Shown: positions 8,090 through 17,808, numbered from the stretch's first letter. The stretch: 64,000 nucleotides of DNA from Methanogenium organophilum (GCF_026684035.1 NZ_CP113361.1:620001-684000), one strand, 5' to 3'. Numbers and translations: made by a program. The notes: a model not told the origin generated them from the sequence alone.

Positions 8090-10000
8090 ATGAAGATTGC
8101 AATCACCAGGCTTCCGGAGAAGGCGGGATCAGACCAGTCGCTCTGCCGGGAATTCGGCCACGAATGCCTCATTGTCTCGCCCATGCAGGCACGGGTGTAC
8201 GACGATGCCGTGCAGGCCTTTATCGCTGCCGCAAATGAGGATACCTATGACTGCATCTTCTTCACGAGTGCGCTCCCCGCCCGTCTCATCGGGCCGCACC
8301 TGGAGACTGCTGCACGCATCATCGCGATCGGCCCGCAGACCGCCGAATATTTGGAGATGGCAGGGGTCGCCCCGGAAACCCTGCCATCCCATTACTCCCG
8401 CGACTTTGTACCGTTCCTCGGAGACTGGATCGAGGGAAAGAAGATCGGAATTCCCCGTGCGGATGTCCCCAACCCTATTCTTATGAATGCTATCGCAGCG
8501 GCAGGTGCTGACGGTTACGAAGTGCCTGTCTATGCATTGGAACCCACAAATGTTCCTCTCGATACCGACGATGCGGAGGCCATCCTCTTCACAAGCGCCA
8601 ACTCCTACACCTATGCCTCCTATCAAAAAGAGGGACTGCTGCCGATCGCAATCGGCGAGATCACCGCCGACCGGATGCGCGGGGACGGAACCGTGCCGGT
8701 GGCTGTTGGGGACGGCACCCTGATGGGAACCCTCGCGGCACTGAACCACTACCTGGAAGAGAACGGGGACTCAGCACCGGGGTTGGATATCGACCTGCCA
8801 CGGGGAGGTATCATCGCAGTGGATAAACCACGGGGGCCGTCCAGCCACGAGGTGGCCGCCTGGGTGCGTGATATGCTGGGGATGCCCTGCGGTCATGGCG
8901 GAACCCTTGACCCGGATGTGTCCGGCGTCCTTCTCGTAATGGTGGGCAGGGCGGCTCGTCTGGCACCGGTGATCCTCAGTCACGAAAAGGAGTACATTGC
9001 CCTGATGCGGCTCCACGGCGATGCGACAGAAGAGCAGATCCGGGAAACCGTAAGAGAGTTTGTCGGGAAGAACTACCAGCGCCCGCCCCGCCGGAGTGCC
9101 GTCGCAAGGGCCCTGCGGATACGGACGATGTATGAAATCGAGGTGCTCGATATCGACGGCCGGGACGTGCTCCTCCGGGTCCGCTGTGAAGCAGGCACCT
9201 ACATCAGGTCCCTCTGCCGTCATATCGGATTTGCCGTCGGAACCGGCGGACAGATGGTCGAACTCCGCCGGTCTCGCTCCGGGGGATACGATGAATCGAT
9301 GTGCTGCACGCTGCACGCTCTCCGGGATTCGGTTGAACAGGCAAAAGAGGGAGACACCGAAGAACTGCGTTCATACATCCGGCCACCGGAATCGGTTTTG
9401 GAAGGCATTCCTACCGTCACCATCCGTGACACGGCAGTGGATGCCCTCTGCCACGGGGCATCCCTTGCCGGAGTGGGCATCACGGCCACCGATACCTTCA
9501 AAAAGGATGCAGATGTCGCGGTGATGACCGCGCAGGGTGAACTTGTCGGTATCGGCAGAGCACTTGTCCCGTCAGATGAGATCGTGCCCGGTACAACAGG
9601 CATCATGGTCCGGCCAAAGATGATCATCATGCAACCTGGCACCTATGAAAAGGGTTGGATCACAAAACCACCTGCGGTACGTCCGGCAAAACCACCGGCA
9701 CCCACCCCCACCCCCTCCTATCAGGACGGAGTGATAGCAGAGAGCCGGGATACTACGCCCGATAAACGGAAATCGTTACACCCCGGACCGAAGAGACGCC
9801 CGGCTGACAGTAAAAAATACCTGAGCACCAGCAAAAACGGCAAACGACGGGGTGCCGGAGAAAAACCGTCCAAAGGCAAAGGAGCAGGGGCAAAAAGTGC
9901 ACAGAAGGGCCGGAAAGATGAAAAGAACCAGGGAAGTAAGGGAAGCAAGGGCACCTACAACAAAAAGAAATCAATACAGCGCAAGAAGGGAAGCCGCTGA
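8090..10000 (+). CDS. Uroporphyrinogen-III synthase / Cbf5 tRNA-rRNA pseudouridine synthase fusion
   Basis: One uninterrupted 636-residue frame. Residues about 1-225 resemble HemD (start MKIAITRLPEKAG, FFTSALPARL, RIIAIGPQTAEYL, ILFTSANSYTY), which closes the tetrapyrrole ring for siroheme, F430 and cobamides. Residues about 240-515 are Cbf5, the H/ACA pseudouridine synthase: VDKPRGPSSHEV, GHGGTLDPDVSGVL with catalytic Asp about 274, RPPRRSAVAR, AGTYIRSLCRHIG, then a PUA domain. Residues about 517-636 form a Pro- then Lys/Arg-rich disordered tail, probably RNA-binding. An in-frame GTG at 8819 preceded by GGGGAGG (8802-8808) could give a separate Cbf5, but it would remove the first strand. No stop or frameshift separates the parts. 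Confidence 0.88.
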   Translation: MKIAITRLPEKAGSDQSLCREFGHECLIVSPMQARVYDDAVQAFIAAANEDTYDCIFFTSALPARLIGPHLETAARIIAIGPQTAEYLEMAGVAPETLPSHYSRDFVPFLGDWIEGKKIGIPRADVPNPILMNAIAAAGADGYEVPVYALEPTNVPLDTDDAEAILFTSANSYTYASYQKEGLLPIAIGEITADRMRGDGTVPVAVGDGTLMGTLAALNHYLEENGDSAPGLDIDLPRGGIIAVDKPRGPSSHEVAAWVRDMLGMPCGHGGTLDPDVSGVLLVMVGRAARLAPVILSHEKEYIALMRLHGDATEEQIRETVREFVGKNYQRPPRRSAVARALRIRTMYEIEVLDIDGRDVLLRVRCEAGTYIRSLCRHIGFAVGTGGQMVELRRSRSGGYDESMCCTLHALRDSVEQAKEGDTEELRSYIRPPESVLEGIPTVTIRDTAVDALCHGASLAGVGITATDTFKKDADVAVMTAQGELVGIGRALVPSDEIVPGTTGIMVRPKMIIMQPGTYEKGWITKPPAVRPAKPPAPTPTPSYQDGVIAESRDTTPDKRKSLHPGPKRRPADSKKYLSTSKNGKRRGAGEKPSKGKGAGAKSAQKGRKDEKNQGSKGSKGTYNKKKSIQRKKGSR

Positions 10001-10059
10001 GGTTCTATAAGCCCATCCGGCATTATCCCCCATTTTTGTCCAATTTTCAGCATGAATCC

Positions 10060-10073
10060 CCCGAATGTTCGGG
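10060..10073. repeat. Short perfect inverted repeat downstream of the fusion gene
   Basis: CCCGAA-TG-TTCGGG is a 6-bp stem with a two-base spacer, about 60 bases after the stop codon. It could be a hairpin or a protein site; nothing else is seen between 10001 and 10255. Confidence 0.3.
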
Positions 10074-10255
10074 AACGTCCGTTAACATTGGTTAGGCTTA
10101 CTGTCAAAATTCATACAGACCTCCCCAGATCTGCGCACACACAATCACAGACAGGAAGACTTTCCGGTTCCGGGTCCGTTTCCAGAGGATTTCACCAGCA
10201 GAAAACCCATACCATTAAGAAATGCTGTCCCGAATATAGTAGGGCAGCATTCTGT

Positions 10256-10340
10256 GCTGAGGTAGTCTAGTCTGGAAGGGCGCAGGCCTGGAAAGCCTGT
10301 GGGGTTCTGCCCCTCGGGAGTTCAAATCTCCCCCTCAGCG
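10256..10340 (+). tRNA. tRNA-Ser (GGA anticodon)
   Basis: An 85-base type II tRNA. Acceptor GCTGAGG pairs with CCTCAGC and the discriminator is G. The anticodon stem CAGGC/GCCTG closes loop CTGGAAA (anticodon GGA). A long variable arm (GGGGTTCTGCCCC) and T arm GGGAG-TTCAAAT-CTCCC follow. CCA is not encoded. Confidence 0.92.
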
Positions 10341-10608
10341 TTTTGACATTTTTGGGCTTTTTTCTCGCAGTTTTATATTGATCAGTATCGGTTGGTTTTT
10401 CAGTTCTGTTCAGCGTCAGGACATATACCCGGCTAAGGAATACAGAGAAAAACCGACCTCACGGGAAGAGCACAATTCCTGCAATCCCTTAGACTCCCTT
10501 ATTCTCAAAGAAGTCATTTCAGAGAGAAGCTTATTTTCCACACCTGTGAAAGAGCTCCCGCAATCAAAGACCGCATGGGACCCCACCTGAAATAAACGAA
10601 AAACGAAT

Positions 10609-12426
10609 TCACCTCAGGCACCTCCATCCGGAACAGGGAATACGGATCTCAAACCGGGCACCTTTCCCTTCAGTTCCCGTCTCAGATATTTCTATATCGG
10701 TGACGGAAAGGATTTCAGAAGAAAACGCCAGCCCGAATCCGGTATTTTTTCCGTACCCGAACCGAAAGATCTTCTCCTTCTCGGAATCACCCACCCCAAT
10801 GCCGTCATCTTCGAATACGACCACCAATGTGCCGTCAGCCTCCACGTTCGTGGAAATAGAGACGCGGGTGACCGTTTCTCCATGCCGAATTGCATTTTCC
10901 AGCAGATTGTACATCACCTTTTCAGACAGGGGATCCGCATATATCTCCACCGGGATGATTTCCACCCGTATATCAACCCCCCCATGGGGAAGGTTCTCTA
11001 CCGCACGGCCAATCATTGTTCCGAGCATCTCCCAGACGGGTTTTTTCGAACCAATCTCCTGATACTCCTGAGAGTACTGCAGGTGCTGAATGATTTTATC
11101 GACGATATCAATAGATTGCGAAAGATATTCACCCCTTTCCTCGGCATTGCAGCCATCTTCAAGGATGGTCAGGTACCCGGAGAGGCCGGTGACGAGATTG
11201 TTAATGTCGTGCCGTGTCAGTTGGGAGAGCAGAGATATTTTTTCATTCGCGATCCTAAGAGCAGTCTCTGACGACTTCCTCTCTGTGATATCCCGAATGA
11301 TGAGGACAGTACCGGCAGGCTTCTCATCCCGGTCCATGACCATCGACCCCGCAATACTGACAACACGGGGAATCTCATTGGGGAGAGTCGCTTCGAAGTC
11401 CGAAACTCTCGCCCCCCAAAATATCGTCTGCCGAATGTCCTCATAGGCACCATCCGGGATGAGCGACCCAATATCTCTCCCGACAAGGCCGGCCTCCGTG
11501 TCTCCGAAGATCTCTGTTGCAGACTGATTCACCGCGATGATATGCCCATTCTGATCCACGAGGACCATTCCATCGGGCATGGTCCCGAGGATCTCGGTGA
11601 CCGCGGTCTCCGGACTCAGAACAAAGAGCCCGTACCGGCGAATTGCATAGGCAATGAGCATAGAGAATATAACAATCCCAATAAAGACCAGATTGGGTGC
11701 ATAAATGCCATATGCCGGGAAGAACACAGCTGAGAGAAAGCCAAAGGCGATCACAGTGGCAACGCCGACACAGACAAGATAGTTTTGGCGACGGATCCTC
11801 CCGTGAGGTGCCCGCCGCCATGAAAGGAAAATGGCATAGACAGCCCAAACCATGAGACAGATGTAATAACCGATTATAATCTGGCATACGGGATTCGTCA
11901 GTACCGGCAGATAGACATATCCGAAACCTGGTTCGTAGGCAGCAATATAGATCCAGTCGGTAAGGATCCCGATAAGGGCAAAAATAACGGCAGGCAGATA
12001 CAGGCCCGTACCCAGAATAAAAATCCGCTGCATACCCTTCGAAGGGATAGCATCGGTAAATGCAATGATGAAATGGACGGTGAGAGCGAAGACGATAGTC
12101 CATACAGAGCTTGCCTTCAGCCAGAAGAGGAAACCATTAAAGTCAGTAGCCTGCCAGATAAAGAACTCCCCGAGGCCCCAGTATGTCGCAGCGAGCGTCA
12201 ATACGAGAAAGAGGCGATGAATCGGTGACGCTGTTTTTTGCGCATATACAAAGATTCCGAGACTATAGGTGATAATGGCGGAAAGGAGACAGAACCCGAC
12301 AAGGGCATCTAAGACGAACGGGGAGAGAAGAGGCATCACGCCCACCAGAAACCTGCAGTTTGTGGCCCCATCTTTGAAATGCCCCAACCTGACCAATAAG
12401 GAATCTTTATTCTCACCATCCGGCAC
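10609..12426 (-). CDS. Membrane sensor histidine kinase (7TM-PAS-HisKA-HATPase)
   Basis: A signal-transducing kinase of 605 residues. Residues about 35-265 contain seven or so transmembrane helices of the 7TM histidine-kinase N-terminal type. A PAS domain follows (MPDGMVLVDQNGHIIAVNQSATEIFG, about 285-385). The phospho-acceptor motif is LTRHDINNLVTGLSGY, with His in the RHDINN form common in methanogens. The ATPase boxes are LLENAIRHGE, FEDDGIGVG and GFGLAFS. No response regulator lies beside it, so it is an orphan. A later Met (12336, MPLLSPF) would start just before the first helix and is a possible true start. Confidence 0.85.
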   Translation of the reverse strand: MPDGENKDSLLVRLGHFKDGATNCRFLVGVMPLLSPFVLDALVGFCLLSAIITYSLGIFVYAQKTASPIHRLFLVLTLAATYWGLGEFFIWQATDFNGFLFWLKASSVWTIVFALTVHFIIAFTDAIPSKGMQRIFILGTGLYLPAVIFALIGILTDWIYIAAYEPGFGYVYLPVLTNPVCQIIIGYYICLMVWAVYAIFLSWRRAPHGRIRRQNYLVCVGVATVIAFGFLSAVFFPAYGIYAPNLVFIGIVIFSMLIAYAIRRYGLFVLSPETAVTEILGTMPDGMVLVDQNGHIIAVNQSATEIFGDTEAGLVGRDIGSLIPDGAYEDIRQTIFWGARVSDFEATLPNEIPRVVSIAGSMVMDRDEKPAGTVLIIRDITERKSSETALRIANEKISLLSQLTRHDINNLVTGLSGYLTILEDGCNAEERGEYLSQSIDIVDKIIQHLQYSQEYQEIGSKKPVWEMLGTMIGRAVENLPHGGVDIRVEIIPVEIYADPLSEKVMYNLLENAIRHGETVTRVSISTNVEADGTLVVVFEDDGIGVGDSEKEKIFRFGYGKNTGFGLAFSSEILSVTDIEISETGTEGKGARFEIRIPCSGWRCLR

Positions 12427-12480
12427 CTACGCAATACAAAGAGCTCTGTTTTCCATTATGAAAATGCTTTCTTCCTGACG

Positions 12481-12494
12481 CTTTATTTTATCCG
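12481..12494 (-). promoter_or_regulatory. Possible TATA box for the histidine kinase; surrounding gene-free stretch
   Basis: On the minus strand GGATAAAATAAAG lies about 55-65 bases before the kinase start and fits a BRE/TATA element. The rest of the 12427-12925 interval (about 500 bases) shows no gene with a plausible ribosome site or composition. Confidence 0.35.
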
Positions 12495-12925
12495 CCAATC
12501 AGAAAACGAGAAAATATTCACAGCATAACAAAAATAATGTCTTTTCGTTGAATTGTAGCGCTAATGTACCGGAATTCCCCTTTACACAGATCGGGAACAC
12601 AATTGCAGCACACGCAAAATACCCGGAATGGGCAGATAGCAAGGATGCCCCGACCCTCCCGGGAACCATCACATCCGGGAAAGGGCTTGTAGCTTGAGGG
12701 TGCCCCATCTCACTTTTTGCCGGAACAAAAAACCAACAAAAATCCGGCATCTAAGACACCATGTTGAGATACCTGCGAAAATCACCCAATAGTAATAGAC
12801 CATGAAATGAAATCAGACTCCCCATCAGACGAAGTAACAGCCGGATATGGACAACCATCGCAATCCCCAGGAGGGCGGGGGAACAACACACACCGAAAGA
12901 TTGCTGGCAGAGATCCACTCTGCTT

Positions 12926-13087
12926 TCACACCACCATCACAAAATCCTTCTTATCAGCGCCACACCGGGGGCAGACCCAGGTGTCGGGCAGTTCTTCAAA
13001 CGGAGTATTCGCCGGGATACCCTGAGACTGATCCCCCGTCTCCGGAAGATAAACATACCCGCATCGTGTGCATTTATACTGCTGCAT
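12926..13087 (-). CDS. Rubredoxin
   Basis: A small redox protein of 53 residues that carries a single Fe(Cys)4 centre and passes single electrons in the cytoplasm, often to oxygen- or peroxide-detoxifying enzymes in methanogens. The two knuckles CTRCGYVY and CPRCGADK are present, with the conserved [13 protein letters not shown] before the second. The start is placed at MQQYKC, preceded by AGGGGC, which gives the normal family length; a longer frame upstream is unlikely. It stands alone with no adjacent partner. The 13088-13551 stretch upstream shows no further gene. Confidence 0.95.
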   Translation of the reverse strand: MQQYKCTRCGYVYLPETGDQSQGIPANTPFEELPDTWVCPRCGADKKDFVMVV

Positions 13088-13551
13088 GCCCCTGAGTTGC
13101 CCGGCAGACCAGATATGTGTTTTGAGAAACACGGTGAACATAGGATAGATCTCCCACAGGAGAAAAACAGCACCTCAACTCAGGTTCATCCGTCCAAAAT
13201 ATGTAACCATCTTCAGGATAGGATACAGGAACAGAAAAGCGTCGAACACGCAGAATAGAACTATCAAACACCTTTCAGCAACTGACCGCCAGTAGTGAAT
13301 CGTGTGTGGTGGCACGGGGATTTGTGCAGTTCTCAGGAATATATGCTGCCTTTCCCGTATCAAGGAGGCAGATGAGAGAGTTGTCCCGACTGATCAGGCA
13401 TAAGCCACCACATCTTCGTTCTTTTACTAGCCGCACACTATGTGCCATACCCGCATCAGTAATTATTCGAAGAGACAGCCCTAAATGGTTTGTGTGTCAG
13501 AGGGAAACAGAGCATGGCAATACTCCATAATCCAGATAAAATATGGAGAGG

Positions 13552-13890
13552 TTAGATTGCACCATCTCCTTCTTCACCGGTTCGCACCCGGATCGTTCTC
13601 GTAACCGGAACAACGAATATCTTTCCGTCGCCGACTTGCCCGGTGCGGGCCGCCTCACAGATTGCGTCAACCACCGGGTCCACATCCCCGTCAGGAACCA
13701 CAATCTCTATCTTTGATTTGGGGATAAGGTCCAGGACATACTCCGAACCCCTCCACTGCTGCTTAATGCCCTTCTGCTGTCCCCGCCCTTTCACATCGGT
13801 GATGGTCAGGGAGACTTTGCCGATGCCTTCAAGCGCATGCTTCACGTCCTCGACTTTGCTGCTCCTGATGATTGCATGAATCAGCTGCAT
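13552..13890 (-). CDS. glnK: PII nitrogen-regulatory protein (GlnK type)
   Basis: A trimeric PII signal protein that senses 2-oxoglutarate and ATP/ADP and plugs the ammonium channel when nitrogen is sufficient. The 112 residues match the family length. The T-loop region reads VKGRGQQKGIKQQWRGSEYVLDLIPKSK. The C-terminal nucleotide-binding motif is TGQVGDGKIFVVPV, and VRTGEEGDGAI ends the protein. It follows amt directly (the genes abut), the standard amt-glnK pair, so it is most likely a GlnK acting on that transporter. Confidence 0.95.
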   Translation of the reverse strand: MQLIHAIIRSSKVEDVKHALEGIGKVSLTITDVKGRGQQKGIKQQWRGSEYVLDLIPKSKIEIVVPDGDVDPVVDAICEAARTGQVGDGKIFVVPVTRTIRVRTGEEGDGAI

Positions 13891-15270
13891 CTACTCCACC
13901 TCCACAAATGGTTCGGTTACGACATAATTAGGGTATGCCGACATACCATGTTCACTGATATCCAGTCCTTCAAGTTCCTCTTCAGGTGAGACACGGATGC
14001 CGATGGTCTTCCTAAGAATCCAGAACACGAGGACACCAAGTCCAAATGCCCAGGCGAAGTTTACCACTACACTAAGAGCCTGCACGAGGAAGAACCCGGA
14101 ATCTCCATACAGAAGCCCTGATACCCCGCCGTATGTGCCGTCGGCAAATATTCCCAGCGCCAGAAGTCCCCAGGCACCACAGATACCATGGACACTAACC
14201 GCACCTACGGGGTCATCGATATGCAGGACCCAGTCAAGGAACCACACACCCAGAACCACGAGCACACCGGCAACAGCGCCGATGATTACGGACGAGAGCG
14301 GAGTCACCCAGGCGCAGCCCGCAGTGATTCCGACAAGACCGGCGATAGCACCGTTCCCTGCCATACCCACATCCGGCTTGCCGTGCCACTTCCAGGTGAT
14401 GAGCATTGCGACAACAAGACCTGCTGCTGCAGCAAGCGTTGTGTTCGCAGCGATTACTGAGATCCGCAGATCGGTGCCGACAAGGGTTGAACCACAGTTA
14501 AAGCCGAACCATCCGAACCACAGGATGAAGACACCCAGGGTGGCCATCGTGATACTGTGGCCGGGTATGGCATTTGGTGTACCGTCCTTCTTGTACTTCC
14601 CAAACCGTGGCCCGAGCACAAGAGCACCAGCCAGACCAATCCACCCGCCGAGAGCGTGAACCACACCGGAACCAGCGAAATCGAGTGCTCCCATCTGTGA
14701 AAGCCAGCCGCCTCCCCAGATCCAGTGGCCATAGAGGGGATAGATGAACGCCGTGACGACGATACTGATGAGGATATATGTGCTAAACTTACAACGTTCC
14801 GCAACGCATCCGGAGACAATGGTTGCTGCTGTCGCAGCGAATACCATCTGGAAGAACCATGACTGTATGGTTACCACATCATAGGCATCCCCCATCAGGA
14901 AGAACCCGGACCAGCCCATCAGCCAGTTGAGTCCCTCCATCGTACCATACATGATGGCAAATCCGATTGCCCAGTACGAAAGAGCCCCGATGGAGAAGTC
15001 CATCAGATTTTTCATCATAATGTTTGCTGCATTCTTTGCCCGGGTAAAGCCGCTTTCAAGCATGGCAAAGCCAGGCTGCATGAACATCACAAGGAATCCA
15101 CACATCAGTACCCAGATAAAATCCAGGGGTGCAGAGGGGTTCTCAGCAAGAGTTGTCTCCCCGGAAGGATCAGCAGCTCCAACAGGACCTACGATCATTC
15201 CCAGGAAGATGAGAACCATAATAATCAGGAATGGTGATTTATTCGACATGTTGTTTCGTCCCATCCCCAT
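13891..15270 (-). CDS. amt: Ammonium transporter
   Basis: An Amt/Rh family channel that admits ammonium under nitrogen limitation. The 459 residues include an N-terminal signal-like helix (ending GPVGAA) and eleven core helices. Recognisable motifs are MQPGFAMLESGFTRAKNAANIMMKN at the start of the core, DFAGSGVVHALGGWIG with the first pore His, and GAVSVHGICGAWG with the second. The start could be the first Met (short leader from the TATA at 15307-15320) or the internal Met at 15249; the difference lies outside the mature protein. It is co-transcribed with glnK. No GGAA-N6-TTCC NrpR-type operator is obvious. Confidence 0.95.
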   Translation of the reverse strand: MGMGRNNMSNKSPFLIIMVLIFLGMIVGPVGAADPSGETTLAENPSAPLDFIWVLMCGFLVMFMQPGFAMLESGFTRAKNAANIMMKNLMDFSIGALSYWAIGFAIMYGTMEGLNWLMGWSGFFLMGDAYDVVTIQSWFFQMVFAATAATIVSGCVAERCKFSTYILISIVVTAFIYPLYGHWIWGGGWLSQMGALDFAGSGVVHALGGWIGLAGALVLGPRFGKYKKDGTPNAIPGHSITMATLGVFILWFGWFGFNCGSTLVGTDLRISVIAANTTLAAAAGLVVAMLITWKWHGKPDVGMAGNGAIAGLVGITAGCAWVTPLSSVIIGAVAGVLVVLGVWFLDWVLHIDDPVGAVSVHGICGAWGLLALGIFADGTYGGVSGLLYGDSGFFLVQALSVVVNFAWAFGLGVLVFWILRKTIGIRVSPEEELEGLDISEHGMSAYPNYVVTEPFVEVE

Positions 15271-15306
15271 GTAATATATAGGGATAGAAAGAAGATTCCA
15301 CCCAAT

Positions 15307-15320
15307 AATTTATAAATTTA
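15307..15320 (-). promoter_or_regulatory. TATA box of amt-glnK; content of the 15271-15745 stretch
   Basis: On the minus strand ATAAATTTATAAAT lies about 37-50 bases before the amt start and is a good TATA element, predicting a leader of under 20 bases. Apart from this promoter and an AT-rich zone to about 15400, no gene is visible between amt and the M24 peptidase gene. Confidence 0.5.
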
Positions 15321-15745
15321 TCGTACAATCCATTCTGAGATATATAGTAATGCAATAGATCTATAGTGGACTATAATTTTTCATCTGCTACCGGATATAC
15401 TCTTCAGCCCCTGTTCGAATATATTCGATCGCCGTGCGGATCGGAAAGATAAAACAGACAAAATACGATGAAATACGCAGTTATCAGGAAATATAAAAGA
15501 GATTACCCGGACAAAATCTTCTCACGGTTCCTGCTGCGTGAAGCGGTGAATGTCCCGCCACCAAAGTTGTGGAGAATTGTTTCAATCATCACAATCCCCC
15601 TGTACGGGAAGACCGATTTTTGGACGGCTTCCGCCTGCCTGCCCCGTCCCGAAGGATCTCCGGTATCCCGGCAGAAGAGCACTTTCTGTTCATACGGCAG
15701 TTGCACACCACCATTATCACCGGGGAACCCATACCATATAGCCAT

Positions 15746-16945
15746 ATGAGCACACCCGTCCCCCTCACAGAACTGCAACAGCGAATGACCCGGTTCCGCG
15801 AGAGAATGGATACCAGAGAACCGGACTGGGAATGCACAGTGATATTCAGCAATATCAACCTCTACTACCTCACCGGCACCATGCAGGACGGCATGCTCCT
15901 CATTCCCCGGGACGGCGAGCCCGTATTCCGGGTGAGGCGCAGCTATGAACGGGCCTGTGATGAATCGGTATTTCCCCGGATTGCACCGATGCGGAGTTTC
16001 CGCGATGCGACAGGAGACATGGCAAAGATGTCTGCCTCCATCCACCTCGAAACAGAGATCGTGCCGCTCGCCCTTCTGGAGCGTTTCCGCAAACACTTCC
16101 CGGTCAAAACCATTCTCGCAGCAGACTCCCATCTCGCCGCAGTGAGAGCGGTAAAAAGCCCATACGAACTTGCCAAGATGGAAGCCGCGGGAAAAGTTCA
16201 CCAGAGAGTGTTTGAAAAACGGGTGCCCGAACTCCTCCGGGCAGGAATGAGTGAAGCGGAGTTTGCCGCACTCCTGTATCCGGTATTCATTGAAGAAGGG
16301 CACCACGGCATCGTCCGGTTCGGCATGTTCGAAACCGAAATCATCATCGGCCAGATCGGATTTGGTGTGAGCAGCCTCTACCCAACCGCATTCGACGGGC
16401 CGGGGGGCTCACGGGGCCTCTGTCCCGCTGTCCCCCTGCTTGGAAGCCGGAAAAAAACCCTGCAGGACGGAGACCTGGTCTTCGTTGACACCGGCTGCGG
16501 AGTTGACGGCTACCATACGGACAAGACCATGACCTATGTCTTTGGGAAAGACCTGCCGGATGAGGCCGTGGCAGTTCACCGGCAGTGTGTCGAAATTCAG
16601 GACCAAATGGCTGCAATGCTCAAACCCGGTGCTATTCCTTCAGAAATATACCAGACCATTACTGAATCACTCTCCCCGGAATTCCGGGAGAATTTCATGG
16701 GGTTCGGTGACCGCCGGGTGAACTTCCTTGGCCATGGGGTTGGCCTCCTCATTGACGAACAGCCGGTGATTGCTCGCGGATTTGACGAACCCATCACCGA
16801 AGGCATGGCCTTTGCCCTCGAACCCAAAAAAGGAATACCCGGAGTCGGCATGGTGGGTATAGAAAACACCTTTCTGGTCACCCCGACAGGCGGGCGGTGC
16901 ATCACCGGCAGCCACCCCGGACTTCTCCCGGTGCCATTCCGGTAA
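15746..16945 (+). CDS. M24 family metallopeptidase (Xaa-Pro aminopeptidase-like)
   Basis: A cytoplasmic enzyme of 399 residues with the creatinase/aminopeptidase P layout. The N-terminal domain begins with CTVIFSNINLYYLTGTMQDG, and the C-terminal pita-bread domain holds the dinuclear metal site. The ligands are visible as Asp in VFVDTGCGVDG, Asp in YHTDKT, His in FLGHGVGL, Glu in ALEPKKG and Glu in GIENT. It probably removes N-terminal residues next to proline, but the exact substrate is unknown. The start at MSTPVP gives the usual length; extending upstream would add a non-conserved segment. It stands alone. Confidence 0.87.
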   Translation: MSTPVPLTELQQRMTRFRERMDTREPDWECTVIFSNINLYYLTGTMQDGMLLIPRDGEPVFRVRRSYERACDESVFPRIAPMRSFRDATGDMAKMSASIHLETEIVPLALLERFRKHFPVKTILAADSHLAAVRAVKSPYELAKMEAAGKVHQRVFEKRVPELLRAGMSEAEFAALLYPVFIEEGHHGIVRFGMFETEIIIGQIGFGVSSLYPTAFDGPGGSRGLCPAVPLLGSRKKTLQDGDLVFVDTGCGVDGYHTDKTMTYVFGKDLPDEAVAVHRQCVEIQDQMAAMLKPGAIPSEIYQTITESLSPEFRENFMGFGDRRVNFLGHGVGLLIDEQPVIARGFDEPITEGMAFALEPKKGIPGVGMVGIENTFLVTPTGGRCITGSHPGLLPVPFR

Positions 16946-17112
16946 CCTTCCACAGACACCTGATTCCTCCCATTTTTCCCCGTACACCGCCCATCGCCCA
17001 CATCCCGATGACAGGACCACACCCTCAACCATCGCCACCACTATTAAATATCACACCACCGTATTCCGGGATCATGACGGCACCATCAGGTGCCGGAAGA
17101 GAGGTTATACAA

Positions 17113-17808
17113 ATGGAAGAAGGTCCCCGAGGAGCAATCCTCCAGCGCGACAAAGAGTCGTATGCGATCGTCCCCCGTACACCCGCTGGCATCGTCAGCC
17201 CCGAGCATCTGGAGAGCATCGTGAAAGTAGCTCGGCGATACGAGATTCCGGTTATAAAGATCACGTCCGGCCAGCGGATGGTTCTGGTTGGTATCAAAGA
17301 AGAGGATGTGGAACCGATCTGGAACGAACTCGGCATGACCGTCGGTGAAGCAACAGCACCCTGTGTCCATTACGTGCAGGCATGCCCCGGCACTGTCGTC
17401 TGTAAATACGGGCTGCAGGATTCGCTGACCCTCGGGCTTGAACTCGAGGAGATGTACCTGGACATGCATCTGCCGGCAAAACTGAAGATGGGAGTCTCCG
17501 GTTGTCCCCGGTGTTGTGGAGAGAGTCACCTGCGTGACGTCGGGGTGCTGGGCAAAAGAAACGGATGGACGGTGATCTTTGGCGGCAACTCCGGCGGCAG
17601 GCCACGGATTGGTGATGTTGTAGCAAAAGACCTCTCCGCGGATCAGGTCAAAGACCTTGTGAAACGCCTCCTCGTGTATTACCGCGATGCGGCAAACCCG
17701 GGTGAACGAACCGCACGCTTTGTTGAACGCGTCGGGCTGGATGCGATAAAAAGCGATGTGCTCTCACAGGTGCCCTACATCCCAATAGAAGACCTGAACC
17801 TGAAATAG
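17113..17808 (+). CDS. Small siroheme-[4Fe-4S] protein of the sulfite/nitrite reductase family
   Basis: A 231-residue, single-module relative of sulfite and nitrite reductases. It has an N-terminal ferredoxin-like half domain (GIVSPEHLESIVKVARRY). The coupled siroheme/[4Fe-4S] motif follows as Cys-x5-Cys in ACPGTVVCKYG and Cys-x3-Cys in SGCPRCCGES. Methanogens contain several such small Dsr-like proteins whose roles are mostly undetermined (sulfur assimilation, detoxification or F430-related chemistry have been considered). No extra ferredoxin domain or F420 module is present. The start is chosen at MEEGPRG because GAGGT (17100-17104) lies eight bases upstream. It is a monocistronic gene. Confidence 0.8.
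   Translation: MEEGPRGAILQRDKESYAIVPRTPAGIVSPEHLESIVKVARRYEIPVIKITSGQRMVLVGIKEEDVEPIWNELGMTVGEATAPCVHYVQACPGTVVCKYGLQDSLTLGLELEEMYLDMHLPAKLKMGVSGCPRCCGESHLRDVGVLGKRNGWTVIFGGNSGGRPRIGDVVAKDLSADQVKDLVKRLLVYYRDAANPGERTARFVERVGLDAIKSDVLSQVPYIPIEDLNLK

Noticed and set aside
12499-12750. A minus-strand frame of about 83 codons between the kinase and rubredoxin
   Set aside because: No ribosome site, skewed composition and no recognisable motif.
15271-15420. An NrpR operator ahead of amt-glnK
   Set aside because: I looked for GGAA-N6-TTCC or GGTA-N6-TACC and found no convincing match; nitrogen control may use another site.
15468-15745. A possible small protein upstream of the M24 peptidase
   Set aside because: It has no ribosome site, no family pattern and a composition unlike the neighbouring genes; the region is better seen as a promoter zone.
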